From Dolichospermum planctonicum (GTDB taxonomy: Bacteria > Cyanobacteriota > Cyanobacteriia > Cyanobacteriales > Nostocaceae), in NCBI RefSeq assembly GCF_005402965.1, contig NZ_BJCF01000025.1, positions 1 to 62,221 of the forward strand: a DNA stretch of 62,221 nucleotides. Direction: 5' to 3'. Both the position numbers and the translations under genes were made by a program. The notes below the pieces were generated by a model. That model did no database searches and was not told the origin of the DNA. It saw nothing but the letters and a program-made list of their open reading frames with translations. How positions within the stretch are numbered: the first letter of the stretch is position 1; each line of letters starts with the position of its first letter. Positions 28,697-36,760 of this stretch are shown piece by piece.

Positions 28697-28981
28697 ATGA
28701 ACTTTTTCCGTTCCCTGGTCTTAACCACCATTTTTAGTTTTATTGCCCCCATATTCCTATTTGGTGGTATACTTTTGGTTTTATCAGTTTTTAGTTACAT
28801 TCCTGGTCTACAGGGGATGATTACCGATATCTCAGTACAAGTAATACATTTTCTGGATACTTTTGGTAGTGGTAGTTCCCTCAACGGTCTATTGATAATT
28901 AGTTTAACTTGTGGTTTTGTCGGAGCGTTGTTTGATACTTACGTTTATTATCGTTCTCAAATTCTCCGTACTGACTCTTAA
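28697..28981 (+). CDS. Small two-helix membrane protein, unrecognised
   Basis: 94 residues with membrane segments at about 8-33 and 62-84 and a short polar loop between (VIHFLDTFGSGSSLNG). The last residues are YYRSQILRTDS. No known domain. The hydrophobic pattern and clean ends support a real gene. An AACTCAA/TTGAGTT hairpin at 28982-29002 directly after the stop may end the transcript, although no T-run follows. Confidence 0.65.
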   Translation: MNFFRSLVLTTIFSFIAPIFLFGGILLVLSVFSYIPGLQGMITDISVQVIHFLDTFGSGSSLNGLLIISLTCGFVGALFDTYVYYRSQILRTDS

Positions 28982-29319
28982 AACTCAAGACAGCATTGAG
29001 TTAAGTCTAAAAATGACACAATCACAAAATCAGTAATATGACTGGTGAAATGTGGCTAAATATTTCTATTTTTGTTAAAAGTTATTAGCCTTGTGCCGAG
29101 AACTGGTATTTTTAATGTCAATAATATTGACAATTAGCAAATTTTCGTTAAACTTTGCTTTTCGTACCTTTACGATACCAAATAAAACTACACACAAAAT
29201 CTAAAAATTTCCTTAAGCTTTTCCAGAGTGGTTTATTTGGCGACTTTTATCAGAACTAGTTAACTAGTTAACTAGTTAATTATTTGCTAACTTTCCCCAA
29301 CTTATGCTATACTTCTTTG
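28982..29319. other. Intergenic region and presumed left flank of the IS607 remnant
   Basis: A hairpin lies at 28982-29002, then AT-rich sequence. Three copies of ACTAGTTA at 29255-29278 lie about 40 bp before the transposon frame. The left end of the element is not precisely defined. Confidence 0.5.
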
Positions 29320-29481
29320 ATGGCATACATACCACTCCCAAAAGCGGTCGAATTTCTGGGATTGCATCCAAACACCTTGAGGCGATATGCAGATGAAGGG
29401 AAAATCAAAAGCATTAAAAACCCGGCAGGACAAAGATTGTATGATATTGTTTTGGATGGTTGGGAGAAAATGCTAACCTGA
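29320..29481 (+). pseudogene. Truncated IS607 TnpA (MerR-like DNA-binding part only)
   Basis: 53 residues from the ATG at 29320. YIPLPKAVEFLGLHPNTLRRYADEGKI is the helix-turn-helix of IS607 resolvases, followed by a wing (NPAGQRLYDI). The reading frame ends at 29481, before the serine recombinase domain that should follow. If made, it would be a bare DNA-binding domain able to recognise IS607 ends. Confidence 0.85.
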
Positions 29482-30011
29482 AAATTCAAAAACTTTGTTT
29501 TAAATTGGATAAATTAATTAGTAAAATATCCAAAGCAAAGAGCCAACAGAAGAAAAGATTAAAGAATGCAGCAACTCGACTACGGGGAAAAATCAAATAT
29601 CTAGTAGATGAGTTGCACAAAAAAACAGCTAGATTTTTAGTTAATAATTTCGATGTGATTTTACTTCCTACTTTTGAGACATCTATTATGTCCAAAAAAG
29701 CCAAAAGAAGAATCAGGTCTAAATCAGTTCGACAGATGCTGACTTTAAGTCATTACAAATTCAAGCAATTCATTAAGCATAAAGCTAATGAGTTCAACAA
29801 AATAGTAATTGATGTTAATGAAGCATATACTTCAAAAACAGTAAGTTGGACTGGCGAAATTATCAGTAATCTAGAAGGATCTAAAATCATCAAATCTCGG
29901 ATGGATAATAGAACTATGAACCGAGATTTGAATGGTGCGCGAGGAATTTATCTTCGTGTATTGGTTGATACGCCTTGGTTGAGAGACAATCTCAACTTAT
30001 GTATTTGTTAG
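29460..30011 (+). pseudogene. TnpB C-terminal fragment (RuvC-II and RuvC-III parts)
   Basis: Open from 29460, with TnpB similarity from about 29480. It keeps the RuvC-II Glu in LLPTFETS and the RuvC-III Asp in NRDLNGARG. The zinc ribbon is replaced by the SKTVSWTGEI form seen in some IS607 TnpB proteins. The RuvC-I Asp and the whole N-terminal guide-RNA-binding part are missing, so it cannot be an active RNA-guided nuclease. It overlaps the TnpA remnant by 22 bp in another frame. Confidence 0.85.
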
Positions 30012-30036
30012 CATTAGTTAGCAAAAAAGTATCGGT
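29972..30036 (+). ncRNA. IS607 right end, candidate omega-RNA 3' segment
   Basis: It overlaps the last codons of the TnpB fragment. A perfect stem GTTGAGA-GACAA-TCTCAAC sits at 29978-29996, followed by TTGTTAGCATTAGTTAGC. A 65-67 bp stretch is reproduced at 55031-55097 on the other strand with about three differences. In TnpB elements the guide-RNA scaffold is encoded across this junction (known for the family); its expression here is inference. Confidence 0.5.
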
Positions 30037-30180
30037 AAAAAGAATATTTGTAAAAAGAATATTTATTGTTAGTTTTGCCTCCTGGTTTTCGATTGTTTGA
30101 GTAAGTCAAGCCCGTGAGGTTAAGGCTTTTTGGTTCTATATTAAAGATATTCAGAAAATTAGAAACTTATTTGATTGCTC

Positions 30181-31002
30181 ATGATTTGGCCATTTAAGCC
30201 CAACTTTCGGAAACAAATTGCACGGATTGAAGTTAGCGGTGCGATCGCTGGTACAACCCGTAGACACGTACTAGAAGCATTAAAAACTGTAGAAGAAAGT
30301 AAATTTCCGGCCTTACTCCTACGCATTGATAGTCCTGGGGGTACAGTAGGGGACTCTCAAGAAATCTATAGTGCTTTGAAGAGATTGAGTAAAAAAACCA
30401 AAATTGTCGCCAGTTTTGGCAACATTTCCGCCTCTGGTGGTGTTTATATTGGTATGGGTGCAGAACATATTATGGCGAACCCAGGGACGATTACAGGGAG
30501 TATTGGCGTGATTTTGCGGGGTAATAACCTGGAGGTGTTACTGGAAAAAATTGGTGTTTCCTTTAAAGTGATTAAATCAGGACCATATAAAGATATATTA
30601 GCTTTTGATCGGGAACTAACAGAACCGGAGCAAACTATTTTGCAAGAATTGATTGATTATAGCTATCAACAATTTGTAGAAACGGTAGCAGAGGCGCGTT
30701 CACTGTCTGTAGAAAAAGTTAAAAGCTTTGCTGACGGTCGAATTTTCACCGGACAGCAGGCCTTAGAATTGGGTGTGGTAGACCGTTTAGGGACAGAAGA
30801 AGATGCAAGACGTTGGACAGCGGAATTAATAGGACTTGATCCGGAAAAAACTCTTTGCTATACGCTAGAGGAGCGAAAACCATTATTGAGTCGTGTATTA
30901 TCGGGAAACAGTCAAGCTAAATCGGTTATTGGTGCGGGAATTGATTGGTTAGAATTTGAAATGTCTACAAGTGGTTTACCCATGTGGTTATACCGCCCAT
31001 AG
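30181..31002 (+). CDS. sppA: Signal peptide peptidase SppA-type serine protease
   Basis: 273 residues from the ATG at 30181 (MIWPFKPNFRKQ); a TTG two codons upstream is unnecessary. S49/ClpP-fold protease: LLLRIDSPGGTVGDSQEI, nucleophile Ser85 in ISASGGVYIGMG, and general base Lys137 in SGPYKDIL. This is the short SppA form, and it lacks an obvious N-terminal membrane helix. It degrades cleaved signal peptides or membrane fragments; cyanobacterial homologues have been linked to light acclimation. The next gene, aroH, follows after 62 bp. Confidence 0.93.
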   Translation: MIWPFKPNFRKQIARIEVSGAIAGTTRRHVLEALKTVEESKFPALLLRIDSPGGTVGDSQEIYSALKRLSKKTKIVASFGNISASGGVYIGMGAEHIMANPGTITGSIGVILRGNNLEVLLEKIGVSFKVIKSGPYKDILAFDRELTEPEQTILQELIDYSYQQFVETVAEARSLSVEKVKSFADGRIFTGQQALELGVVDRLGTEEDARRWTAELIGLDPEKTLCYTLEERKPLLSRVLSGNSQAKSVIGAGIDWLEFEMSTSGLPMWLYRP

Positions 31003-31064
31003 TCAATTTAATAGTCAGTGGTCAATTGACAACTGACAACTGACAAATAAGGAGGATTTTGGTA

Positions 31065-31478
31065 GTGAAATGGCAAATGCGAGCAATTCGTGGTGCAACA
31101 ACTGTTGCAGAAAACAGCATCGAAGCAATTAGAGACTCAGTGACAGAATTATTAGATGAATTAGAACAAAGAAATAAATTGCAACCGGAGGATATGATTA
31201 GTGTGACTTTTTCCGTGACCAAGGATTTAGATGCTATTTTCCCAGCAGCGATCGCTCGCAGTCGGCCTTTGTGGGATAATGTAGTCATGTTAGATGTGCA
31301 ACAAATGCACGTGGAGGGAAGTTTACCGCGTTGTATTCGCTTTCTCATTCACGCCAATTTACCAGTTTCTCAGCCAATTCACCATATTTATTTACGTCAA
31401 GCGGCTAAACTACGTCCAGATTGGAGTTTACCCCAAACGTTACAAACTACACAGCACGTCATGGAGACAAAAGTTTAA
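31065..31478 (+). CDS. aroH: Chorismate mutase, AroH type
   Basis: Rearranges chorismate to prephenate for Phe/Tyr synthesis. 137 residues, the trimeric AroH fold: RAIRGATTVAENS at the N-terminus, DMISVTFSVTKDLDAIFPA and the C-terminal HIYLRQAAKLRPD with the active-site Tyr/Arg. AAGGAGGA at 31049-31056 lies eight bases before a GTG at 31065 (VKWQMRAIRG), which I take as the start. A TTG at 31059 is too close and an ATG at 31077 too far. Confidence 0.95.
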   Translation: MKWQMRAIRGATTVAENSIEAIRDSVTELLDELEQRNKLQPEDMISVTFSVTKDLDAIFPAAIARSRPLWDNVVMLDVQQMHVEGSLPRCIRFLIHANLPVSQPIHHIYLRQAAKLRPDWSLPQTLQTTQHVMETKV

Positions 31479-31518
31479 AATTAGCAAGTCAATAATATTA
31501 TGTCAAAGTTAGCACTAA

Positions 31519-31806
31519 ATGAGCTATTACAGTGGTGACGCGGCTGCTCAACCTGCTGCCATTGGTGGGAGTATTTTCACCTATCGAGGAACGGGTATAT
31601 GTATAAAACTAGATACTTTTTTGAATATTCTTGCCAAAGGTGAAGAGCCGCTTGTCATTGTCACAAATGAAGGTTATTTCACAAAAATATATAAGTATGT
31701 GACAGCGTACAAGGGGTTTGTATTTTTTACAGAGTCCTTGGATAAGTTGGAGTTTGGTAGTAATATTGAGGTGATTTACGCCCAGAGTTTAAGTACGGAT
31801 ATTTGA
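31519..31806 (+). CDS. Small 95-aa protein, unrecognised
   Basis: Soluble, with alternating hydrophobic strands (GICIKLDTFLNIL, PLVIVTNEGYFTKIYKYV, GFVFFTES, NIEVIYAQSL). This suggests a small beta barrel or ferredoxin-like fold. No motif recognised. It starts 40 bp after aroH on the same strand and could share its transcript. No clear ribosome site. Confidence 0.6.
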   Translation: MSYYSGDAAAQPAAIGGSIFTYRGTGICIKLDTFLNILAKGEEPLVIVTNEGYFTKIYKYVTAYKGFVFFTESLDKLEFGSNIEVIYAQSLSTDI

Positions 31807-32176
31807 AGTGACAATTGTTCTTAATTTGATGAATCCAACCATTTAAAAACTGGTTTATAACCTGTTATTACAGCACCCAATAGACCTAAAATATGCTTGA
31901 AAAAATCTCAGACAAAACTCTCTTAATTATGTCCGCATTATGTCCGCATTATGTCCACAATTTCTTCAATTTTTGATTATGAATTAAGCCTTGAGAGCTA
32001 TTTACCTATAATAATCATCATTAATAAATACATTTTTTTCAGACATAAATACAGTAATTATGTCCTAACTCTTAGATCAAACCACTTGATTATCTAAAAT
32101 TAATTAGTAAAAATATAAATAAGTCTAACATCTTGTAGGCTCTCTTGGTGACAACTTAACCTTATCCAATGTCCAG
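31807..32176. other. Intergenic region, no gene seen
   Basis: 370 bp between convergent genes. It contains three copies of ATTATGTCCGC at 31926-31958 (the last one changed) and otherwise AT-rich sequence. Confidence 0.6.
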
Positions 32177-32199
32177 AGTCCGCGTGAGCGGACTTTTTT
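32177..32199 (+). terminator. Strong intrinsic terminator
   Basis: A perfect stem AGTCCGC-GTGA-GCGGACT is followed by six T residues. It lies just beyond the 3' end of the TPR gene (minus strand) but points the other way, so it would stop plus-strand transcription from the aroH side. Confidence 0.85.
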
Positions 32200-32201
32200 A
32201 T

Positions 32202-33443
32202 TTATCCTGATATCCTTGAGATTTTTATCTGAGTTTTTAACCTTTCAATTTGTTTAGTAAAGTATGATTCTTGGTATTTAAGCTCTTGGGCTATTTCTAA
32301 TCCTTTCTCAAATGCTGTTAATGCTTTTGCGTATTCTCGCTGTTCTAAATACAAATTACCAATTTGATCATAAGCCGACATTAAACCATAAAAATTGTTA
32401 GCTAATGTTTCTGTTTCAATAAGAATTTTGCTAGTTTCTAAAGCTGCGGTGATTTGTTTTTGGGAACGGTAAAGAGCAATTAATTTATTTAATGCTTCTC
32501 CAGCCCTAGCGTACTGTTCTAATTTCCATGCAATAGTATAAGCTTCTTGATAATTATCAAAAGCCTGTTGTCTGAAATTCGGGTTTTCTTTAGCTAAAAA
32601 TTCATAATTTGCAGCTATCGCTAATTTCAAAGTTGGAATTTGAGTCAAATTCTGTTCATTAGTGGAAATTTCCACTAATTTATTCAATATATCTATTGCT
32701 GGTTGGTGTTGTTTTCCTTGAGTGTAGATATAAGCTAACTGTTGTAAATATGCTAATTCATTAGTTTTATTACCTTGATTAATTGCCAAATTTAACAACT
32801 TTTGGTAAACATTAGCAGCTTGATTATAATCAAACCAACTTAAATGTAATTCGCCAATATTCTTTAAAGTTTCTATTTCTGCAAATGAATCTTGTTGCTG
32901 TTTTCCTAAAATCAGAATTTGTTCATAAGCTGATATTGCTAATTTATAAAGACGAAGTTTTTGATAAGCATTAGCTAGGGATTTCCATAATTGTAAATCA
33001 GTGCTTTTTTGTTTGAGCATATCGCTTTGAATCACTTGCAATCGCTGACTAATATATTGCACCTCTTCCCGTTCATTTTCATTGACAGAAATTTCTCCTA
33101 CCCGTGATAAAGCTTCCACTTCAGCCAATGGACCTAAAAACCGTCTTAATCTTAATTCACGGTTCCACATCTCAAAAGCTTTCTTATTATCTTCTCCTTG
33201 TAATATCTTCTGTGCTTCTTGATTTAACTCATCTAAATCCGTCTTTAATTTTTGTAATTCTACTGGTGTTAATTCCCGTTTATTTGCTAAATTTGGTAAT
33301 AGTGGGTCTGGAGTAGTTATTTCCAAAGGACTGGGAGGAAATTTATCCAAATTTTCAAATTTTTTATCCTTTGCTAGGGTGCCAAAAATAGACAAATGCC
33401 AGAAAATAACAGTAGTAATGATTAAAATAAAACGTTGTAACAT
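32202..33443 (-). CDS. Secreted or lumenal TPR-repeat protein
   Basis: 413 residues. A hydrophobic N-terminal segment (FILIITTVIFWHLSIFGTLA) followed by a cleavable-looking site gives an exported protein. From about residue 145 to the end there are six or more tetratricopeptide repeats (LWKSLANAYQKLRLYKLAISAYEQILIL; ALTAFEKGLEIAQELKY). The first 140 residues are polar, with EKPTPSPLEI-like Pro-rich text before the helices. It is probably a protein-protein adaptor in the periplasm or thylakoid lumen. Divergent from the ATPase gene at 33588. Confidence 0.85.
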   Translation of the reverse strand: MLQRFILIITTVIFWHLSIFGTLAKDKKFENLDKFPPSPLEITTPDPLLPNLANKRELTPVELQKLKTDLDELNQEAQKILQGEDNKKAFEMWNRELRLRRFLGPLAEVEALSRVGEISVNENEREEVQYISQRLQVIQSDMLKQKSTDLQLWKSLANAYQKLRLYKLAISAYEQILILGKQQQDSFAEIETLKNIGELHLSWFDYNQAANVYQKLLNLAINQGNKTNELAYLQQLAYIYTQGKQHQPAIDILNKLVEISTNEQNLTQIPTLKLAIAANYEFLAKENPNFRQQAFDNYQEAYTIAWKLEQYARAGEALNKLIALYRSQKQITAALETSKILIETETLANNFYGLMSAYDQIGNLYLEQREYAKALTAFEKGLEIAQELKYQESYFTKQIERLKTQIKISRISG

Positions 33444-33587
33444 GATAAGTTTGCCTTTATTGGATTAATTTAAGCGTGGTACTGATGATATAGCCGATAA
33501 ATAAAGAATACAACTTAGGTTATAATCAAATATAAAGTTTTACAAGTATTCTGACTCGGTAACTCTCGACTACTGATTCCTTTTTTC

Positions 33588-34376
33588 ATGCACATGAGTA
33601 AAATAATTCCTGCCATTAGTGTCAAAAACTTTAGTTTTTACTACGACAAGAAAAAAATTCTTGACAATGTATCCATGGATATTCCGCAAAATAAAATCAT
33701 TGCCATTATTGGACCTAGTGGTTGTGGTAAGTCTACCTTTTTAAAATCTCTTAATCGCATGAGTGACTTAGAGGGAGAAGTTAAAACGGAAGGAAGAATA
33801 GAATTTTTTGGACAAAATATTTATGAACGACGAATTAATGTTAATCGTCTGCGTCGTCAAATTAGTACAATCTACTCTACACCTAATCTCTTCCCTATTA
33901 GCATTTATGATAATATTGCTTATGGTGTAAAATTAACAGGATGGCGACCAAAATCAGAATTAGATGATATTGTTGAGTTAGCTCTAAAAGCTGCTGATAT
34001 TTGGGAAGAGGTCAAAAATAAGCTGCATAAATCTGCTTTAGAACTAGGTTGTGGACAACAACAGCGTCTTTGTATTGCTCGCGCTTTAGCCGTCAAACCC
34101 CAAGTTATGCTCATGGATGAACTTTGTTGTGGACTTGATACCATGAACACCATGAAAATTCAAGAACTAATTGAGTGTTTGCGTTCTGAACTGACAATTA
34201 TATTTATCTCTCACAATATGCAGCAAGTCTCTCGACTTGCAGATTTTACAGCCCTGTTTGAATATAATGAAAATCATATTGGCCAATTAAGAGAATTTGC
34301 ACCCACCAAAAAAATCTTGACTCAATATATAGATTATCGAGTCCGTGATTATGTTGGCAGTTATTCAAGATATTAA
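33588..34376 (+). CDS. PstB-like ABC ATPase with altered signature motifs
   Basis: 262 residues, like PstB (phosphate import ATPase) from end to end. Walker A GPSGCGKST (42-50), Walker B VMLMDE (173-178) and the H-loop His209 are kept. Three other sites deviate from PstB: the Q-loop has Ser97 where QKPNPFP-type proteins have Gln; the signature is LGCGQQQR (153-160) instead of LSGGQQQR; and the D-loop is CGLD instead of SALD. No pst permease or binding protein is adjacent. It may be a paralogue with weak or regulatory ATPase activity (inference). Two nearby starts, ATG at 33588 and 33594. Confidence 0.88.
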   Translation: MHMSKIIPAISVKNFSFYYDKKKILDNVSMDIPQNKIIAIIGPSGCGKSTFLKSLNRMSDLEGEVKTEGRIEFFGQNIYERRINVNRLRRQISTIYSTPNLFPISIYDNIAYGVKLTGWRPKSELDDIVELALKAADIWEEVKNKLHKSALELGCGQQQRLCIARALAVKPQVMLMDELCCGLDTMNTMKIQELIECLRSELTIIFISHNMQQVSRLADFTALFEYNENHIGQLREFAPTKKILTQYIDYRVRDYVGSYSRY

Positions 34377-34394
34377 GTCAATTTTTGAGAAATT

Positions 34395-34480
34395 TACAGC
34401 AGTTTCCAATATTATAACTTGCAGATATTAATGATAAAAATCTTGTGGTGCGGGCATCTTGCCCGCTAAAAGTGTACCTT
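34395..34480 (+). repeat. Dispersed inverted-repeat element, right end lost
   Basis: It starts TACAGCAGTTTCC and keeps the GCGGGCATCTTGCCCGC hairpin (34450-34466). After AGTGTACCTT the sequence diverges and the CTTGCTGTA end is missing. It lies just after the PstB-like gene. Confidence 0.75.
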
Positions 34481-34553
34481 GGATGACTACACCACGCGGG
34501 CTATCAGATAAAATCCGCTGTAAAATTAAGTTAAGACTTCAAAATTCCCGATT

Positions 34554-35120
34554 CTATTGGATTGTGATCTCAGAAGCTAAAAATGAACGCAACAAGAAAA
34601 AACTGGCAATAGATTTAGCATCTACAAATTCTCCTGTCAAAATGGCTGTTTCTAATTCTTGAGGAGTGAGTAATACCGTTTCGATATCTTCATCTTCATC
34701 TTTTGCTGGTGGTATTTCCAGCTTTTGTAAATCTCTAGCGATAAAAGCATAGATGACTTCATCGGAATAACCAGGAGCAAGAAAAAACTCCCCTAGTTTA
34801 TCCCACTGACGAGCATGATAGCCGGTTTCTTCTTCAATTTCCCGTTTCACAGTCTCTAAAGGACTTTCATTGGGTTCTACAGTACCAGCAGGAAACTCTA
34901 ACAATCTTCCCTGGACTGCAAAGCGATATTGACGCACAAGTACAAGCTTACCATCTGCGGTCATAGGTATAGCCAAAGCGCCGCCGGGATGACGAATACA
35001 TTCCCATTCCCCTTCTGATTTGTTGGGTAAACGCAAACGATTAACTTCAAAGTTAAATTTGCGCCCTTTATAAAACAAGCGCTGCTTCAGCAACTGTGGT
35101 AATTCTCTACCTAATGGCAT
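34554..35120 (-). CDS. Nudix hydrolase (ADP-ribose pyrophosphatase type)
   Basis: 188 residues. A full Nudix box spans 79-101, G-x5-E-x7-REIEEE-TGY, with the catalytic Glu residues in place. The upstream PGGALAIPMTADGKLVLVRQYR and LLEFPAGT match the ADP-ribose/ADP-sugar branch. It likely hydrolyses ADP-ribose to AMP and ribose-5-phosphate. The C-terminal residues run into the AT-rich sequence near the repeat copy at 34395. Monocistronic. Confidence 0.92.
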   Translation of the reverse strand: MPLGRELPQLLKQRLFYKGRKFNFEVNRLRLPNKSEGEWECIRHPGGALAIPMTADGKLVLVRQYRFAVQGRLLEFPAGTVEPNESPLETVKREIEEETGYHARQWDKLGEFFLAPGYSDEVIYAFIARDLQKLEIPPAKDEDEDIETVLLTPQELETAILTGEFVDAKSIASFFLLRSFLASEITIQ

Positions 35121-35244
35121 AGTCAGGTTCTATTAGTTGTCAATATAAAGAATTTATACGGGGCTTTTTTTTGTGATCAGTTCTTTTTAGACTAAAAAAA
35201 TGGTAATTTTTTTACATCCTTACTTTCTGGAAGAGAGTAGGGAG

Positions 35245-35490
35245 TAATTATGAAAAATGAAAAAGCTCCCCGGTTTTTTCAACTGGGGGGCTAAAATTTT
35301 GTAGTTCACCACAACGCCGTTTTACCTAAGTTTATGACCTGGTTAAACCAGGTGGGAACCGAGGTTTCTCATTTAAAGTTTCCGGGTACAAGCCCGGTAT
35401 ACTGCCATGAGAAGTATTTAGCTCCCTTGTTGTTAAAGACATAGATCAAAAAACTTGATGGCAGTCACCAATCGTCGTAGTGGAACTAAC
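35245..35490 (+). ncRNA. Candidate structured RNA, HEARO / IscB omega-RNA-like, without a nuclease gene
   Basis: No reading frame, but dense nested pairing. There is a stem AGCTCCCC/GGGGGGCT (35264-35292); a long-range pair GTTC-CAC with GTGGAAC (35304 with 35480-35486) closing the domain; the perfect hairpin ACCTGGTTAAACCAGGT (35337-35353); TTCTCAT pairing ATGAGAA (35366 with 35407), enclosing CCGGG-TACAA-GCCCGG (35382-35397); and ATCAA-AAAAC-TTGAT (35445-35459). The order resembles HEARO RNAs, the guide RNAs of IscB nucleases. No IscB/HNH gene is adjacent. The family assignment is from memory and needs a covariance search. Confidence 0.55.
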
Positions 35491-35544
35491 TCATTATAGC
35501 CTTGAAAAATAGTTTGTGTGTTTATTCTAGAAAATTTTGACAAA

Positions 35545-35632
35545 GTTAGCCTGTGGATTAGATAGTGCCGACACTACTAGGGTGAAGCAGGAAGAAAAAG
35601 CCGACTTTTGTTAGCATTAGTTAGCTTTTTTG
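35545..35632 (-). repeat. 87-bp repeat, copy B (inverted partner at 28052-28138)
   Basis: It reads on the minus strand like copy A on the plus strand. It overlaps the last codons of purK and supplies its TAA stop, since AAAAAAGC-TAA is part of the repeat. TTGTTAGCATTAGTTAGC is shared with the IS607 right end. Confidence 0.85.
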
Positions 35633-36760
35633 GATCGGATACCAGATGGATTCAATTTTGTGTATAATGTCGTTGATTGCACTGCGATTGTTTCGCGCTA
35701 ATAAAACGGTGATATGTCCTAGTTTACGTCCCGGACGAGCTTCTGTTTTACCGTACCAGTGAACGGTAGCTTGGGGAATCTCTGCTAGTTGTTGACGTTG
35801 TTTTTGGTAGTCGCAATGGCTGGTTTCATATCCTAGTAAGTTAACCATCACAGCACTAGCACAATTTAATGTAGTATTGGTTAGTTGTAAACCACACACG
35901 GCTCTGAGGTGTTGTTCAAATTGAGAGGTTTCACAAGCGTCAAGGGAAAAATGTCCAGAGTTGTGGGTGCGTGGTGCTATTTCATTGACTAGGATTTTCC
36001 CCTCAGCGGTGAGAAATAGTTCTATACCGAAAACTCCTACATATTCCAGGCTATTTAATAGTTTATGGGCGATCGCTTCAATTTGTAAATTTTGTTCTTT
36101 AGTAATTGTAGCAGGTGCAATTACCCATCTACAAACCTGTTCTTTTTGGAGAGTCTCTACCGTTGGATAGATGACAATTTCCCCATTTACAGAACGTGCT
36201 GCAATGATAGCCAGTTCTTTTGTAAAAGGTATAAATTCTTCAACCAAAAACTGGGCGTTGCTGTGATTAATTATTTTTGATAAAGTTACAAAATCGGGAA
36301 TGATAAAAGTTCCTTGACCATCATATCCATGTCTGCGGGTTTTGAGAACCAGGGGAAAACCCAAGTTTTCTACTTGTGATTCTACCTCTTTTTCCCTTGA
36401 CAAGGCAAAAAACTGGGGAACTGGTAAACCTAAATCTTGTAAATAGCAACGTTGCTCATATTTATCTAATAAAGGTGCTAAAGCTGCTAAATTAGGGCGA
36501 AAGCAAACACCATTTTTTTCTAAAAGTGATAAAGCGGTGAGGTTAACAAACTCATTTTCAAAGGTAATAATATCACACTTTGTAGCTAAAATTTCTGTGG
36601 CGGCGGCTTCATCAACTGCGGCCAAAATGCTATCTTGGGCAATGGATACAGCTGGATCATTTTGACTAGGAGTTTGGACTATTAATTCTACTCCCAGCTT
36701 ATTTGCTGCATCTCCCATCATCCAAGCCAGTTGTCCACCACCGATTATACCAAGTTTCAT
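35621..36760 (-). CDS. purK: 5-(carboxyamino)imidazole ribonucleotide synthase
   Basis: ATP- and bicarbonate-dependent carboxylation of AIR in purine synthesis. 379 residues from the ATG at 36760, which overlaps the TGA of the upstream pentapeptide gene (ATGA). An ATG two codons earlier is possible. ATP-grasp fold: GIIGGGQLAWMMG, CDIITFENEFV, LVLKTRRHGYDGQG, FLVEEFIPFTKELA and NEIAPRTHNSGH. The end of the protein (YPIQKS) lies within a dispersed repeat, so the natural C-terminus may have been replaced. Translationally coupled to the pentapeptide protein; the reason is unclear. Confidence 0.95.
   Translation of the reverse strand: MKLGIIGGGQLAWMMGDAANKLGVELIVQTPSQNDPAVSIAQDSILAAVDEAAATEILATKCDIITFENEFVNLTALSLLEKNGVCFRPNLAALAPLLDKYEQRCYLQDLGLPVPQFFALSREKEVESQVENLGFPLVLKTRRHGYDGQGTFIIPDFVTLSKIINHSNAQFLVEEFIPFTKELAIIAARSVNGEIVIYPTVETLQKEQVCRWVIAPATITKEQNLQIEAIAHKLLNSLEYVGVFGIELFLTAEGKILVNEIAPRTHNSGHFSLDACETSQFEQHLRAVCGLQLTNTTLNCASAVMVNLLGYETSHCDYQKQRQQLAEIPQATVHWYGKTEARPGRKLGHITVLLARNNRSAINDIIHKIESIWYPIQKS

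Larger units (their letters stand above)
29320..30036 (+). mobile_element. Internally deleted IS607-family element
   Basis: The N-terminal part of an IS607 serine recombinase (tnpA) is joined almost directly to the C-terminal third of tnpB. The recombinase catalytic domain and the first half of TnpB are gone. The right end from about 29972 is conserved and occurs again as a solo copy at 55031-55097. The element can no longer move by itself. Confidence 0.85.
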
